Below are positions 33,988-42,838 of a stretch of DNA of 64,000 bases, one piece after another (within the stretch, counting starts at the first letter, position 1; each line of letters opens with the position of its first letter). Where the stretch lies: assembly GCF_000332155.1 (NCBI RefSeq), contig NZ_KB235904.1, positions 1,758,721-1,822,720 on the forward strand, in the 5' to 3' direction. The notes under the pieces are model-generated. The model had not been told where the DNA came from. It ran no database searches and saw nothing but the letters and a program-made list of their open reading frames with translations. The stretch is from Kamptonema formosum PCC 6407. GTDB lineage: Bacteria > Cyanobacteriota > Cyanobacteriia > Cyanobacteriales > Microcoleaceae. The position numbers and the translations under genes are program-made.

Positions 33988-35083
33988 AAGGTGGGATGGC
34001 AGGTAGCCGAAATCCAAATAAAGCACCGTGAGGCAATCTGTTTTCTGCCCAAATTATACCACCGTGAGCTTCAATAATTTGCCGAGATAAGTATAGCCCT
34101 AAACCGGAACCTTTAGCTTGGCGGTGGCTGTGTCCTTGATAAAAACGCTCGAATAAATAAGGCAATTCGCCATCGGTAATTCCCGCTCCAATATCAATTA
34201 CTTTAACAATCTGATAAGCTGAATCAGACTCCATGATAATATCTACTTTACCGCCGCGAGGCGAATGATTAATCCCATTAGTAAGTAAATTAGAAAAGAC
34301 GCGAACTAATTGCAGAGCGTCCCCATTTACCCACAAAGCACGGCGAAAATCTGAGGCTCCATAACTAATATCAATATACACCCGCCGCGATGCTGATAAA
34401 TCTCTGAGTTCGGTAATTACCTCTTCTGCCAAAGTAACTAAATTAACAGGTGCAATTTTGAGATTTAATCCTTCGCTATCGTTGCGATAGACATCTAAAA
34501 GCGTTTCCACTAATTGTAAAGTTGTGCGGTGCGATCGCGCCATCGTCTCCAGAACTTTTTCCCCAGCAGGCGCAACAGCGCCAAATTTCCCTTGCTGAAA
34601 AGCTTTGATAGTTTCGATCGCCCCCAACATCGGCGTTTTCAGATCGTGGCTTAAAGTCGAGACAAAATCCTCTCGCATACTGGCTAGCCGCTGTTGAGAT
34701 TGCAATTCCGCCTTAGCTTGAGCGATCGCTTCTTGGTACTGCTGGTTGCGATCGCTCAGCCACCCAGTCACCCCCAGCGCCATCACCGCGATCAGACGAT
34801 TAGCCGCCGTCGCTAGCTGTATCGGGTGTCTGTGGGGAACAAACAAATTTAATAGCGTTAACGCCCACGCGATCAGCACTACTTCTAACTTAGCTAACCG
34901 ACTAAAGCGGGAATTTGCTAATAAAATCGGGCCCGTGTATAAGTAACCGAATACATACTCGACTGGCGTTGCAAACTCCAGCGCAGCGACAATAACGAAT
35001 AAGCCAACAATTAGCCAGCGTGAATTCAAGTACGACTGGTGACTTACCAGTGTTTTTTTGATAGTCGATAAGCGATGTAACAT
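33950..35083 (-). CDS. Membrane histidine kinase paired with the NarL-type regulator
   Basis: Three or more membrane helices occupy residues about 22-108 (WLIVGLFVIVAALEFATP, VVLIAWALTLLNLFVP, LIAVMALGVTGWLSD). Then come an HisKA domain with phosphoacceptor His146 (STLSHDLKTPMLGA) and an ATPase domain (N-box LLTNGINHSPRGG, DIGAGIT, GSGLGLYLSRQI). There is no periplasmic sensor domain, so the membrane part itself probably senses. The gene is divergent from the RCK_C-kdp operon across 228 bases. The cyanobacterial KdpD in this operon has no kinase domain, which makes this kinase a plausible replacement for regulating kdp. Confidence 0.88.
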   Translation of the reverse strand: MLHRLSTIKKTLVSHQSYLNSRWLIVGLFVIVAALEFATPVEYVFGYLYTGPILLANSRFSRLAKLEVVLIAWALTLLNLFVPHRHPIQLATAANRLIAVMALGVTGWLSDRNQQYQEAIAQAKAELQSQQRLASMREDFVSTLSHDLKTPMLGAIETIKAFQQGKFGAVAPAGEKVLETMARSHRTTLQLVETLLDVYRNDSEGLNLKIAPVNLVTLAEEVITELRDLSASRRVYIDISYGASDFRRALWVNGDALQLVRVFSNLLTNGINHSPRGGKVDIIMESDSAYQIVKVIDIGAGITDGELPYLFERFYQGHSHRQAKGSGLGLYLSRQIIEAHGGIIWAENRLPHGALFGFRLPAIPPYETCSHSTNSTG

Positions 35084-35311
35084 CTGAGTTTAGTTGTACA
35101 TAAGTGCCACTATCACAGTCTATTGTAAGCTAAACAATTAGCGTTTAGACTACATCTATATCTCCAAGTATAGTTTTTAATTTCCGTCTAAACGTTATTC
35201 TATAGCTCAAAATATAGGCAATATAGCTACAAATAGTCAACCCTAGTTTATATCTTCAGGCTAATTATCAAAACCACTCTAAGTCAGTATATTGATCGTT
35301 AAAGGCAAACC

Positions 35312-35674
35312 ATGCTGTCGATCCAACCGCAGTTATTTATGAGCGTTGTAAAACCTACCTCAATCGAAGTCCAAATCCAATTCAATAGTTGTTATTGCGG
35401 CATAGATTTGAATAGCTTACAATTGCCTAATAACTGTCAATGCTTGGGGCTACTAAGAAATAAAAAAGTAATACTAGCCAGTGAGAACCCGACGATCTCC
35501 TGCGGAGATTACATTTTAGCAGTGGCATTTTTTTCAGCCTTTGCACCAGAACTAGAATTTACCTTAAAGAAAACTCATCCGGTTTTGTGGTCTTCTTTTA
35601 GAAGCCAATTACCGAGTGAAACAGTCTATAAATCTAACGAGGACTTTTTTACACAGTTATGTTGCAAGGATTAA
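35312..35674 (+). CDS. Small TrkA-C (RCK_C)-like protein preceding kdpA
   Basis: The 120-residue product has a middle part ([38 protein letters not shown], core [10 protein letters not shown] ... [11 protein letters not shown]) that resembles the RCK_C/TrkA-C fold. In potassium transporters that fold typically binds a nucleotide such as c-di-AMP. There are no membrane helices. The stop codon overlaps the kdpA start by 16 bases, so it is very likely translated together with kdpA and may regulate the pump. An internal ATG at 35339 is an alternative start. The assignment is from pattern only. Confidence 0.5.
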   Translation: MLSIQPQLFMSVVKPTSIEVQIQFNSCYCGIDLNSLQLPNNCQCLGLLRNKKVILASENPTISCGDYILAVAFFSAFAPELEFTLKKTHPVLWSSFRSQLPSETVYKSNEDFFTQLCCKD

Positions 35675-37443
35675 TTCAGATTGCATTCACGCTAATTATC
35701 TTAGCAATTATCTCGCCTTTCTTCGGAAACTATATGGCGCGGGTATTCCTGGGAAAAAATACATTTCTCGACCCCATTGCTACACCCTTCGAGGAAGTAA
35801 TTTATAACGCAGGCGGTATTCGCCAAGATTCGATGACAGGTTGGCAGTATATCCGTGCATTGCTTTACAGCAATCTCGTGATGGGAATTTTTGTTTATTT
35901 GATCTTCGCGCTTCAGGGAATATTACCCCTGAATCCTACCAACTTAGCAGCACCAACTTGGGATACATCGCTGCATACTACTATTTCATTCCTAACGAAT
36001 ACTGACCAACAGCATTACTCAGGCGAGACAACTTTTAGTTATTTATCTCAGTTAACACTAGGGTTTTTAATGTTTACCTCAGCCGCTACGGGTTTGGCAG
36101 TAGGGATTGCTTTTATCCGAGGGTTAACTGGGAGACAACTGGGAAACTTTTACGTCGATTTAATTCAGTCAATCACCAGAATATTACTGCCTATTTCTAT
36201 CATCGGCGCAATAGTTTTGATCGTTGCTGGTGTACCGGAAACCCTCGCAGGGCCAGCGACAGCTACAACCCTAGAAGGCGCAACTCAAGTAATTGCTAGA
36301 GGCCCAGTTGCCCATTTTGAAATTATCAAGGAGCTAGGCGAGAATGGCGGAGGTTTTTTTGGCATCAATTCTGCTCATCCATTTGAAAATCCTAACAGTT
36401 TTACTAATCTGCTAGAAACTCTAGCAATGGTGTCTATTCCCGCCGCCCTGATTCATACCTACGGAATCTTTGCTAATAATAGAAAACAGGGGTGGCTAAT
36501 TTTTGGGATGGTGTTTATTATCTATATAGTCCTAATTGGGGTTTCAGCATTTGGCGAGTACCAAGGCAACCCTCAAGTCAATAGTTTATTAGACAGTACG
36601 GGCGGTGCCCCCGTGCCCGCCCCTAATTTAGAAGGCAAAGAAGTTAGATTTGGCTGGGCACAGACTGCTTTGTGGGCTGTAAGTACTACTGGGACAATGT
36701 GCGGTGCTGTCAACGGAATGCACGATTCTTTGATGCCTCCAGGCGGCTTTGTGACTCTGTTTAACTTATTTCTACAAATCGTTTGGGGTGGACAGGGAAC
36801 GGGAACTGCTTATCTATTTATCTACTTGATTTTGAGCGTGTTTCTTACTGGTTTAATGGTAGGAAGAACGCCAGAGTTTTTGGGGAGAAAAATTGAGAAG
36901 CGCGAAATTGTTTTAGCCAGCGTTGTGTTGCTAGTTCACCCAATTGCGATTTTAATTCCGGGTGCTATTACTCTCGCTTTTGCTGATAGTCTGAGCGGTA
37001 TTAGCAATGCAGGATTTCACGGTATCTCGCAAGTAATTTATGAATATGCTTCTGCTGCTGCTAATAATGGTTCTGGTTTTGAAGGCTTAGCAGATGGTCA
37101 ACCTGCAACTACAGGATTGTGGTGGAATTTGAGCGCCTGTTTTAGCCTTTTAGCAGGTCGGTATATTCCAATTATCGCCCTGTTGTTGTTAGCAGATAGC
37201 ATGACTCATAAACAACCAGTGCCCGAAACTACTGGAACTCTCAGAACAGATACGGTTTTATTTACTAGCGTTACAGCAGGAGTGATTTTGATTTTAGGTG
37301 CGCTAACGTTCTTCCCAGTTTTAGCTTTAGGCCCGATTGCGGAAGGATATCAAATTAGCAGCAATCAATTGCAACCTGCATCTCAAAACGTACCCTCTGC
37401 ACCTCTAGCAACGCCGATCCCACAGGAAGCAATTAGCAATTAG
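35659..37443 (+). CDS. kdpA: Potassium-transporting ATPase subunit A
   Basis: KdpA is the potassium-channel-like subunit of the high-affinity P-type K+ pump. The 594-residue protein shows the selectivity-filter-like loops ([58 protein letters not shown]) and about ten membrane helices. It starts at ATG 35659 within the end of the RCK_C-like gene. The C-terminus runs into a heptamer array that overlaps the stop codon. It works with KdpB, KdpF and KdpC downstream. Confidence 0.97.
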   Translation: MLQGLIQIAFTLIILAIISPFFGNYMARVFLGKNTFLDPIATPFEEVIYNAGGIRQDSMTGWQYIRALLYSNLVMGIFVYLIFALQGILPLNPTNLAAPTWDTSLHTTISFLTNTDQQHYSGETTFSYLSQLTLGFLMFTSAATGLAVGIAFIRGLTGRQLGNFYVDLIQSITRILLPISIIGAIVLIVAGVPETLAGPATATTLEGATQVIARGPVAHFEIIKELGENGGGFFGINSAHPFENPNSFTNLLETLAMVSIPAALIHTYGIFANNRKQGWLIFGMVFIIYIVLIGVSAFGEYQGNPQVNSLLDSTGGAPVPAPNLEGKEVRFGWAQTALWAVSTTGTMCGAVNGMHDSLMPPGGFVTLFNLFLQIVWGGQGTGTAYLFIYLILSVFLTGLMVGRTPEFLGRKIEKREIVLASVVLLVHPIAILIPGAITLAFADSLSGISNAGFHGISQVIYEYASAAANNGSGFEGLADGQPATTGLWWNLSACFSLLAGRYIPIIALLLLADSMTHKQPVPETTGTLRTDTVLFTSVTAGVILILGALTFFPVLALGPIAEGYQISSNQLQPASQNVPSAPLATPIPQEAISN

Positions 37444-37500
37444 CAATTAGCAATTACCCATTACCCATTACCCATTACCCATTACCCATTACCCATTACC
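37434..37500. repeat. Heptamer arrays between kdpA and kdpB
   Basis: Three copies of AATTAGC start in the last codons of kdpA. They are followed by about six copies of CCATTAC (37456-37500) that end 9 bases before the kdpB start. Being inside a transcribed operon, they may affect coupling of the two genes. Confidence 0.85.
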
Positions 37501-37509
37501 CAAATCTCT

Positions 37510-39603
37510 ATGGTTTTCAATTCCTCTGATTCCAAAGAAACCCGACGCGCAAGCGGCCCCCGCGAGAGTCGCAGACACACGCCAAAAGTAAATACACAGG
37601 GGCTTTACAAAAGAGCATTTAAAGATGCTTTCGCGAAGTTAAACCCGCGAATCATGCTCAAAAATCCTGTAATGTTTATTGTTTGGGTTGGTACAATTGT
37701 GACTGCATTACTAACAGTCGATCCGACCTTATTTGGCAGAGTAGCAGGTGAAAATCAGCGGTTATTCAACGGTTTAGTAACAGCAATTCTGTTCTTTACT
37801 GTTTTATTTGCTAATTTTGCCGAAGCTGTGGCCGAAGGGCGGGGAAAGGCCCAAGCAGACGCGCTGCGATCGACTAAATCAGAAACAACTGCCCGCAAAA
37901 TCTTGCCTGATGGCACAATTCAGGAGGCAAGTTCTACTTCTTTGAGACGCGGCGACACCATCAAAGTAATTTCAGGCGATATCATTCCCGCTGATGCAGA
38001 GGTGATCGCAGGGATGGCCTCTGTGGACGAATCTGCGATCACTGGGGAATCCGCGCCGGTGCTCAAGGAACCGGGTTCAGATGTCGCGAGTTCCGTTACT
38101 GGCGGTACTCGCATCATTTCTGACGAGCTCACCTTGCGGGTGAGTGCCGATCCCGGTAAGGGATTTCTCGATCGCATGATCGCGCTGGTGGAGGGTGCCC
38201 AAAGGACAAAAACGCCGAATGAAATTGCCCTAACGGTGTTGCTGGCGGTGTTAACACAGGTGTTTTTGATTGTGGTGGCGACGATTCCGCCTGTGGGAAA
38301 TTATGTAAAAACGCCTGTGGGTGTGGTGACGCTGATCTCGCTGTTGGTGGCGCTGATTCCCACAACGATCGGGGGATTGCTGAGTGCGATCGGCATTGCA
38401 GGGATGGATCGGGTGGCTCAGTTTAACGTTGTAGCGACCTCTGGGCGGGCAGTGGAGGCTTGCGGCGACGTGAGTACGCTGATTTTGGATAAAACGGGGA
38501 CGATCACGCTAGGAAACCGTTTGGCGGAGGAGTTTATCCCGGTGAATGGTCACTCTCTGGGGGAGGTGGCGACGATCGCGATCGCGGCCAGCATATTTGA
38601 CGAAACGCCGGAAGGGAAATCTATTGTGCGCTTGGCTGAGAAACAGGGCGCTAGCGTTGATTTTCAGCGCTCTGAGGCTCAAGGAATTGATTTTTCAGCG
38701 AAAACACGGATGAGTGGCACGGATCTGCCCGATCGCAGCGAGGTTCGCAAGGGTGCGGTAGATGCGATTAAGGGGTTTGTGCGATCGCGCGGCGGCAATT
38801 TGCCACCAGATTTAGATACCGCTTACGAACGAGTTTCGAGGTTGGGAGGCACGCCTTTAGCTGTTTGTCAAGATAACGATGTCTACGGCATTATCTATCT
38901 GAAAGATATTATTAAACCAGGGATTCGCGATCGCTTTGACCAATTGCGGCGGATGGGAGTTCGCACGATTATGTTAACAGGTGATAACCGCATTACTGCC
39001 TCAGTAATTGCCGAAGAAGCAGGCGTTGATGACTTCATTGCAGAAGCCACGCCAGAGGATAAAATTGAGGTGATTCGCCAGCAACAAGCTGAGGGTAAAT
39101 TAGTAGCAATGACGGGAGATGGTACTAACGATGCACCTGCATTAGCCCAGGCAAATGTGGGGGTAGCAATGAATTCTGGAACTCAGGCGGCGAAGGAAGC
39201 AGCGAATATGGTTGATTTAGATTCTGACCCGACAAAATTGATCGATTTGGTGACAATTGGCAAGCAGTTGTTGATTACGCGCGGGGCGTTAACTACCTTT
39301 TCTTTAGCAAATGACATTGCTAAATATTTTGCAATTATTCCAGCAATGTTTGCACCAGTGAGCGCTTTAAATGTAATGGGTTTGGCGAGTGGACAGTCTG
39401 CCGTTTTGTCGGCATTAATTTACAATGCTTTGATTATTCCAGCTTTAATTCCCCTGGCACTAACTGGGGTGAAGTTCCGCCCATTGAGTGCCAATCAGTT
39501 ATTACAGCGCAATATTTTGATTTACGGATTAGGAGGTGTGATTGCGCCATTTATTGGCATCAAAATTTTCGATGTTTTGATTGCGGCTATTGGGTTAGCC
39601 TAA
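37510..39603 (+). CDS. kdpB: Potassium-transporting P-type ATPase subunit B
   Basis: The 697-residue catalytic subunit has every P-type ATPase hallmark: the TGES loop ([12 protein letters not shown]), the phosphorylation motif DKTGTIT with Asp327, and the hinge ([20 protein letters not shown]). It hydrolyses ATP to drive K+ through KdpA. The N-terminus is longer than in E. coli KdpB and carries a charged stretch ([17 protein letters not shown]). It is the second pump gene, with heptamer repeats before and after it. Confidence 0.97.
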   Translation: MVFNSSDSKETRRASGPRESRRHTPKVNTQGLYKRAFKDAFAKLNPRIMLKNPVMFIVWVGTIVTALLTVDPTLFGRVAGENQRLFNGLVTAILFFTVLFANFAEAVAEGRGKAQADALRSTKSETTARKILPDGTIQEASSTSLRRGDTIKVISGDIIPADAEVIAGMASVDESAITGESAPVLKEPGSDVASSVTGGTRIISDELTLRVSADPGKGFLDRMIALVEGAQRTKTPNEIALTVLLAVLTQVFLIVVATIPPVGNYVKTPVGVVTLISLLVALIPTTIGGLLSAIGIAGMDRVAQFNVVATSGRAVEACGDVSTLILDKTGTITLGNRLAEEFIPVNGHSLGEVATIAIAASIFDETPEGKSIVRLAEKQGASVDFQRSEAQGIDFSAKTRMSGTDLPDRSEVRKGAVDAIKGFVRSRGGNLPPDLDTAYERVSRLGGTPLAVCQDNDVYGIIYLKDIIKPGIRDRFDQLRRMGVRTIMLTGDNRITASVIAEEAGVDDFIAEATPEDKIEVIRQQQAEGKLVAMTGDGTNDAPALAQANVGVAMNSGTQAAKEAANMVDLDSDPTKLIDLVTIGKQLLITRGALTTFSLANDIAKYFAIIPAMFAPVSALNVMGLASGQSAVLSALIYNALIIPALIPLALTGVKFRPLSANQLLQRNILIYGLGGVIAPFIGIKIFDVLIAAIGLA

Positions 39604-39654
39604 TCAAGTTGGCAACAGGTAATGTACAATATTAACAGATGTCCACTGACCAAT

Positions 39655-39762
39655 TAGCCATTAGCCATTAGCCATTAGCCATTAGCCATTAGCCATTAGC
39701 CATTAGCCATTAGCCATTAGCCATTAGCCATTAGCCATTAGCCATTAGCCATTAGCCATTAC
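39655..39762. repeat. Long CCATTAG heptamer array
   Basis: About 15 nearly perfect copies of CCATTAG run without spacers to the base before the Uma2 start codon at 39764. It is the longest array in the window. Confidence 0.95.
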
Positions 39763-39763
39763 C

Positions 39764-40366
39764 ATGAATCCTCAAATTTTGGAAAAACCTCTCAGCAATA
39801 GTAGCCAGTGCATCACACTATATGATGTTAGCTGGGAGAGATTTGAAGCCATAGAATCAGCATTAGAAGGCTTTGCAGGCGTGCGCTTAGTCTACCTTGA
39901 CGGAATTTTAGATATTATGACTCCACTTTCTGAGGAACATGAAGATGGTAAGAGTACTATTCGGAAGTTACTTGAGGTTTATCTCGAAGAAAAAAGCATC
40001 CGGTTTTATGCGCGTGGCAGCAAAACTATTGGCAATATCGGATTAGGAGGTAGAAAAGAACCCGATGAGTCTTATAATTTACATAGCAAGAAAGATATTC
40101 CTGACTTGGTAATAGAAGTAGTTGTTACCAGTGGTGGGGTAAATGTCCTAGAAATTTACAGAAGAATCCAAGTTCCTGAAGTGTGGTTTTGGCGAAAAGG
40201 CAAGCTTTCTCTCTATTGTTTACGAGAGCAGCAATATGAACAAGTCGAGCAAAGCGAATTGCTACCAGAGTTAGATTTAGCTTTATTAGTTCGCTGTGCA
40301 AATATGCCGGATCAATACGATGCCATACTTGAGTTTCGCAATGCACTTCGTCAGCAACAAACTTGA
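39764..40366 (+). CDS. Uma2 family PD-(D/E)XK-like protein inside the kdp operon
   Basis: The 200-residue product matches the Uma2 (DUF820) group of restriction-endonuclease-fold proteins, extremely numerous in cyanobacteria. Blocks visible are VYLDGILDIMTPLSEEHE, KEPDESYNL, DIPDLVIEVVVTSGG and RIQVPEVWFWRKGKLSLY. The acidic residues of the nuclease core (Glu-Pro-Asp, Pro-Asp-Leu-Val-Ile-Glu) are kept, but the later Lys appears replaced (VVVTSGG). The gene separates kdpB from kdpF and follows a 15-copy heptamer array that occupies the ribosome-binding-site position. Its role is unknown; it may be an insertion that rides on the operon. Confidence 0.87.
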   Translation: MNPQILEKPLSNSSQCITLYDVSWERFEAIESALEGFAGVRLVYLDGILDIMTPLSEEHEDGKSTIRKLLEVYLEEKSIRFYARGSKTIGNIGLGGRKEPDESYNLHSKKDIPDLVIEVVVTSGGVNVLEIYRRIQVPEVWFWRKGKLSLYCLREQQYEQVEQSELLPELDLALLVRCANMPDQYDAILEFRNALRQQQT

Positions 40367-40428
40367 AGATTGCTTACACAAAAACATCCGTAAATCCTGG
40401 TAAATTCTAACAAAAAAATGGATAATTT

Positions 40429-40698
40429 ATGAAAAGTAATGATGTGCTTAATGAGATTTTACCTAGCAATTTAAAAGAAGCATTTGATTTATTACAAATG
40501 CTGCGTCGCCGCCAGCCCGTAGCCTTACAGCTATTTCTTTTAATGTGCTTGAATTTGGTAATTGCACCTGCTGTTTATGCGGCCACAGGTGAAGAAATTA
40601 CTCGGAAAGCTGCCTGGGCAATTGGCATTCTTGGCTTAGTTAGTTTGGGGCTTTCTGTTTATCTGTTTGTGGTGATTTTTCAGCCTGAAAGATTCTAG
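40429..40698 (+). CDS. kdpF: KdpF-like small subunit with N-terminal extension
   Basis: The last 28 residues (LGLVSLGLSVYLFVVIFQPERF, end YLFVVIFQPERF) match KdpF, the single-helix stabilising subunit of the Kdp pump. In contrast to the 29-residue E. coli KdpF, this protein has 89 residues. An N-terminal part holds another hydrophobic helix (LQLFLLMCLNLVIAPAVYA). Cyanobacteria have a longer protein at this place, called KdpG in Anabaena. Its place before kdpC supports this. Confidence 0.75.
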   Translation: MKSNDVLNEILPSNLKEAFDLLQMLRRRQPVALQLFLLMCLNLVIAPAVYAATGEEITRKAAWAIGILGLVSLGLSVYLFVVIFQPERF

Positions 40699-40710
40699 AA
40701 ATTCTTTTAA

Positions 40711-40768
40711 GATGGGCGCTATTATTCTCTAAGTTTACGCAAAAGTATTAATATTTGTAGCGCCCACC
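40711..40768. repeat. Inverted repeat between kdpF and kdpC
   Basis: The arms GATGGGCGCT and AGCGCCCACC pair over 9 of 10 positions with a 38-base AT-rich loop. They are followed by four or five copies of CAATTAG (40782-40817). Within an operon it may attenuate transcription or be a small palindromic insertion. Confidence 0.5.
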
Positions 40769-40832
40769 CTACCAACTGTAGCAATTAGCAATTAGCAATT
40801 AGCAATTAGCAATTAATTAACTGAGGTCTAAA

Positions 40833-41429
40833 ATGAGAGAAATAATCAGAGCAATTCGCGTTACATTAATCTTGTGGGGAATCACCGCAATCATCTATCC
40901 ATTGCTAATGGTAGTAATCGGTCAACTTGCATTCAATAACCAAGCAAATGGAAGCCTAATTACCAATCAAGATGGGCAAGTAATTGGTTCAACTTTAATC
41001 GGTCAAAACTTCACATCTCCGCGCTATTTCCAAAGCCGACCCAGCACCACAAATTATAGCAGTTTTACTGAAAAAGAACGCGATCCAAAAAACACAGGAC
41101 AAACTACAGGCGTATCGGGAGCTAGTAACCTCGCTCCCAGCAATCCAGACTTATTAAAACAGGTGGAAGAAAGAGTAAATAATCTCAAAACAGCAAATAT
41201 TCAACCGACTGCCGATCTAGTTTATACATCTGGCTCTAGCCTCGATCCTCATATTAGCCTAGATGCCGCTAGATCCCAAATTCAGCAAGTAGCAGTAGCA
41301 CGTTCAATCAATCCCAATCAAGTAGAAATGTTGATTGCTAAAAACACAGATGGTAGATTTCTAGGAATCTTTGGCGAACCTGGTGTTAACGTTCTCAATC
41401 TCAATCGCGATTTAGATAGTTTACAATAG
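40833..41429 (+). CDS. kdpC: Potassium-transporting ATPase subunit C
   Basis: One N-terminal membrane helix (VTLILWGITAIIYPLLMVVIG) is followed by the KdpC periplasmic domain with characteristic blocks GSTLIGQNFTSPRYFQSRPS, NLAPSNPDLL, TSGSSLDPHISLDAA and IFGEPGVNVLNLNRDL. At 198 residues it is normal in length. KdpC stabilises the KdpB-KdpA complex. It is in its usual place after kdpF, with a repeat-bearing gap of 134 bases. Confidence 0.97.
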   Translation: MREIIRAIRVTLILWGITAIIYPLLMVVIGQLAFNNQANGSLITNQDGQVIGSTLIGQNFTSPRYFQSRPSTTNYSSFTEKERDPKNTGQTTGVSGASNLAPSNPDLLKQVEERVNNLKTANIQPTADLVYTSGSSLDPHISLDAARSQIQQVAVARSINPNQVEMLIAKNTDGRFLGIFGEPGVNVLNLNRDLDSLQ

Positions 41430-41472
41430 TTTAAAATAGTTATTAGCCAACATCCTAACTATTGATTTGCCA

Positions 41473-42651
41473 ATGATTGAGAAAAGAGAACTCACAAGCA
41501 ATCCGAACTTACTCGAACACCAACCGGAGCAAATATACGAGCGCATCCGCCGTCGGGGGAAACACAAAATATTTATCGGTATGGCCCCCGGCGTTGGCAA
41601 AACTTTCCGAATGCTGGAAGAAGCACACAGACTTAAAGAAGAAGGTATTGATGTTGTCATCGGGTTATTAGAAACTCATGGTCGTAAAGAGACAGCAGAA
41701 AAAAGTTGTGGATTAGAAATATTGCCGCGTAAACAAATGCTACGGGGCGATAAGATCCTCACAGAAATGGACACAGAATCCATCATTGAGCGCCGTCCTC
41801 AACTAGCATTAGTTGATGAATTGGCTCATACTAATATCCCTGGTTCTCTCCGAGAAAAACGATATCAAGATGTCGATGTAATTCTCGCCGCTGGAATAGA
41901 TGTTTACTCAACATTAAATATTCAGCACATAGAAAGTCTCAATGATTTAGTAGCAAGAATTACTGGGGTAATAGTGCGCGAACGCATTCCCGATCGCATT
42001 CTCGAAGAAGCCGACGAAGTAGTTGTGATTGATGTCACGCCGGAAACCCTGCAAGAACGATTGCAAGAAGGTAAAATATATGCTACAGAAAAGATTCAGC
42101 AATCTTTAGATAACTTTTTCCAGCGCCGTCACTTAATCGCGCTGCGGGAATTGGCTTTACGCGAAGTAGCAGATAATGTGGAAGAACACGCGATCGCACT
42201 TCGCGCCAGCTACGGAAAAGACTCCAATTTAGTCGGCCCAGTTTGCAACATTCACGAACGAGTGATGGTGTGCGTTTCCACTTATCCCAATTCCGTACAA
42301 TTGCTGCGGCGGGGGGCGAGAATTGCCAGTTATATGAATGCTCCATTTTATGGGCTTTTTGTCAACGATCCTGACCGATTTTTAACGAAAGCTGAAACTT
42401 TGCACGTTGAGACTTGCGAAAAGTTGTGTAAGGAATTCGGCGGGCAATTTTTACGGATTAATAGCCAGAATGTGGTTAAAGCGATCGCAGATGTCGCCAA
42501 AGAGTACCGCATCACCCAAATTGTCCTCGGTGAAAGCCAGCAGTCGCGTTGGAAATTGTTGTTACGGGGTTCGTTGACTCAACAAATCATGCGATCGCTT
42601 AAACACATCGACTTGCACATTATCGCCACTGAAAAAACTGTCGAATATTAA
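41473..42651 (+). CDS. kdpD: KdpD N-terminal domain protein (no kinase domain)
   Basis: The protein holds the KdpD sensor domain with Walker A (GMAPGVGKT, 36-44) and Walker B-like LALVDELAHTN. A universal-stress-protein-type domain follows (RVMVCVSTYPNSVQLL ... HIIATEK). The four membrane helices and the histidine kinase of E. coli KdpD are absent; the protein stops after about 392 residues. This short form is the known cyanobacterial version. It has no way to phosphorylate a KdpE, so another kinase must act. The ATG at 41473 is chosen over the TTG at 41467. Confidence 0.93.
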   Translation: MIEKRELTSNPNLLEHQPEQIYERIRRRGKHKIFIGMAPGVGKTFRMLEEAHRLKEEGIDVVIGLLETHGRKETAEKSCGLEILPRKQMLRGDKILTEMDTESIIERRPQLALVDELAHTNIPGSLREKRYQDVDVILAAGIDVYSTLNIQHIESLNDLVARITGVIVRERIPDRILEEADEVVVIDVTPETLQERLQEGKIYATEKIQQSLDNFFQRRHLIALRELALREVADNVEEHAIALRASYGKDSNLVGPVCNIHERVMVCVSTYPNSVQLLRRGARIASYMNAPFYGLFVNDPDRFLTKAETLHVETCEKLCKEFGGQFLRINSQNVVKAIADVAKEYRITQIVLGESQQSRWKLLLRGSLTQQIMRSLKHIDLHIIATEKTVEY

Positions 42652-42674
42652 TTTCAATGATTTAAAGCTTGTAA

Positions 42675-42738
42675 GTGAAGGAAGAAGGAAGAAGGAAGAA
42701 GGAAGAAAAATTTAGTTATCTAGGAGAGAAGGAAGAAG
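42675..42738 (+). repeat. 60-bp block repeated in inverse orientation at 48521
   Basis: Four or five GAAGGAA-type heptamers are followed by AAAAATTTAGTTATCTAGG and AGAGAAGGAAGAA. The complement of the same block occurs at 48521-48580 without visible mismatch. The two copies bracket 5.8 kb. Confidence 0.8.
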
Positions 42739-42838
42739 GATTTACTTAACTATCCCTTACTTCATTACTTCAGAAAGATGATTTTTCGCGGCTTTTTAGT
42801 AAAAATGCACTTGGAGGAATACTGGAGAGCGTGCCCCT

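Noticed and set aside
39655..39762. Regular array that could be taken for a CRISPR
   Set aside because: The unit is only 7 bases and there are no spacers or cas genes; it is an STRR-type heptamer array.
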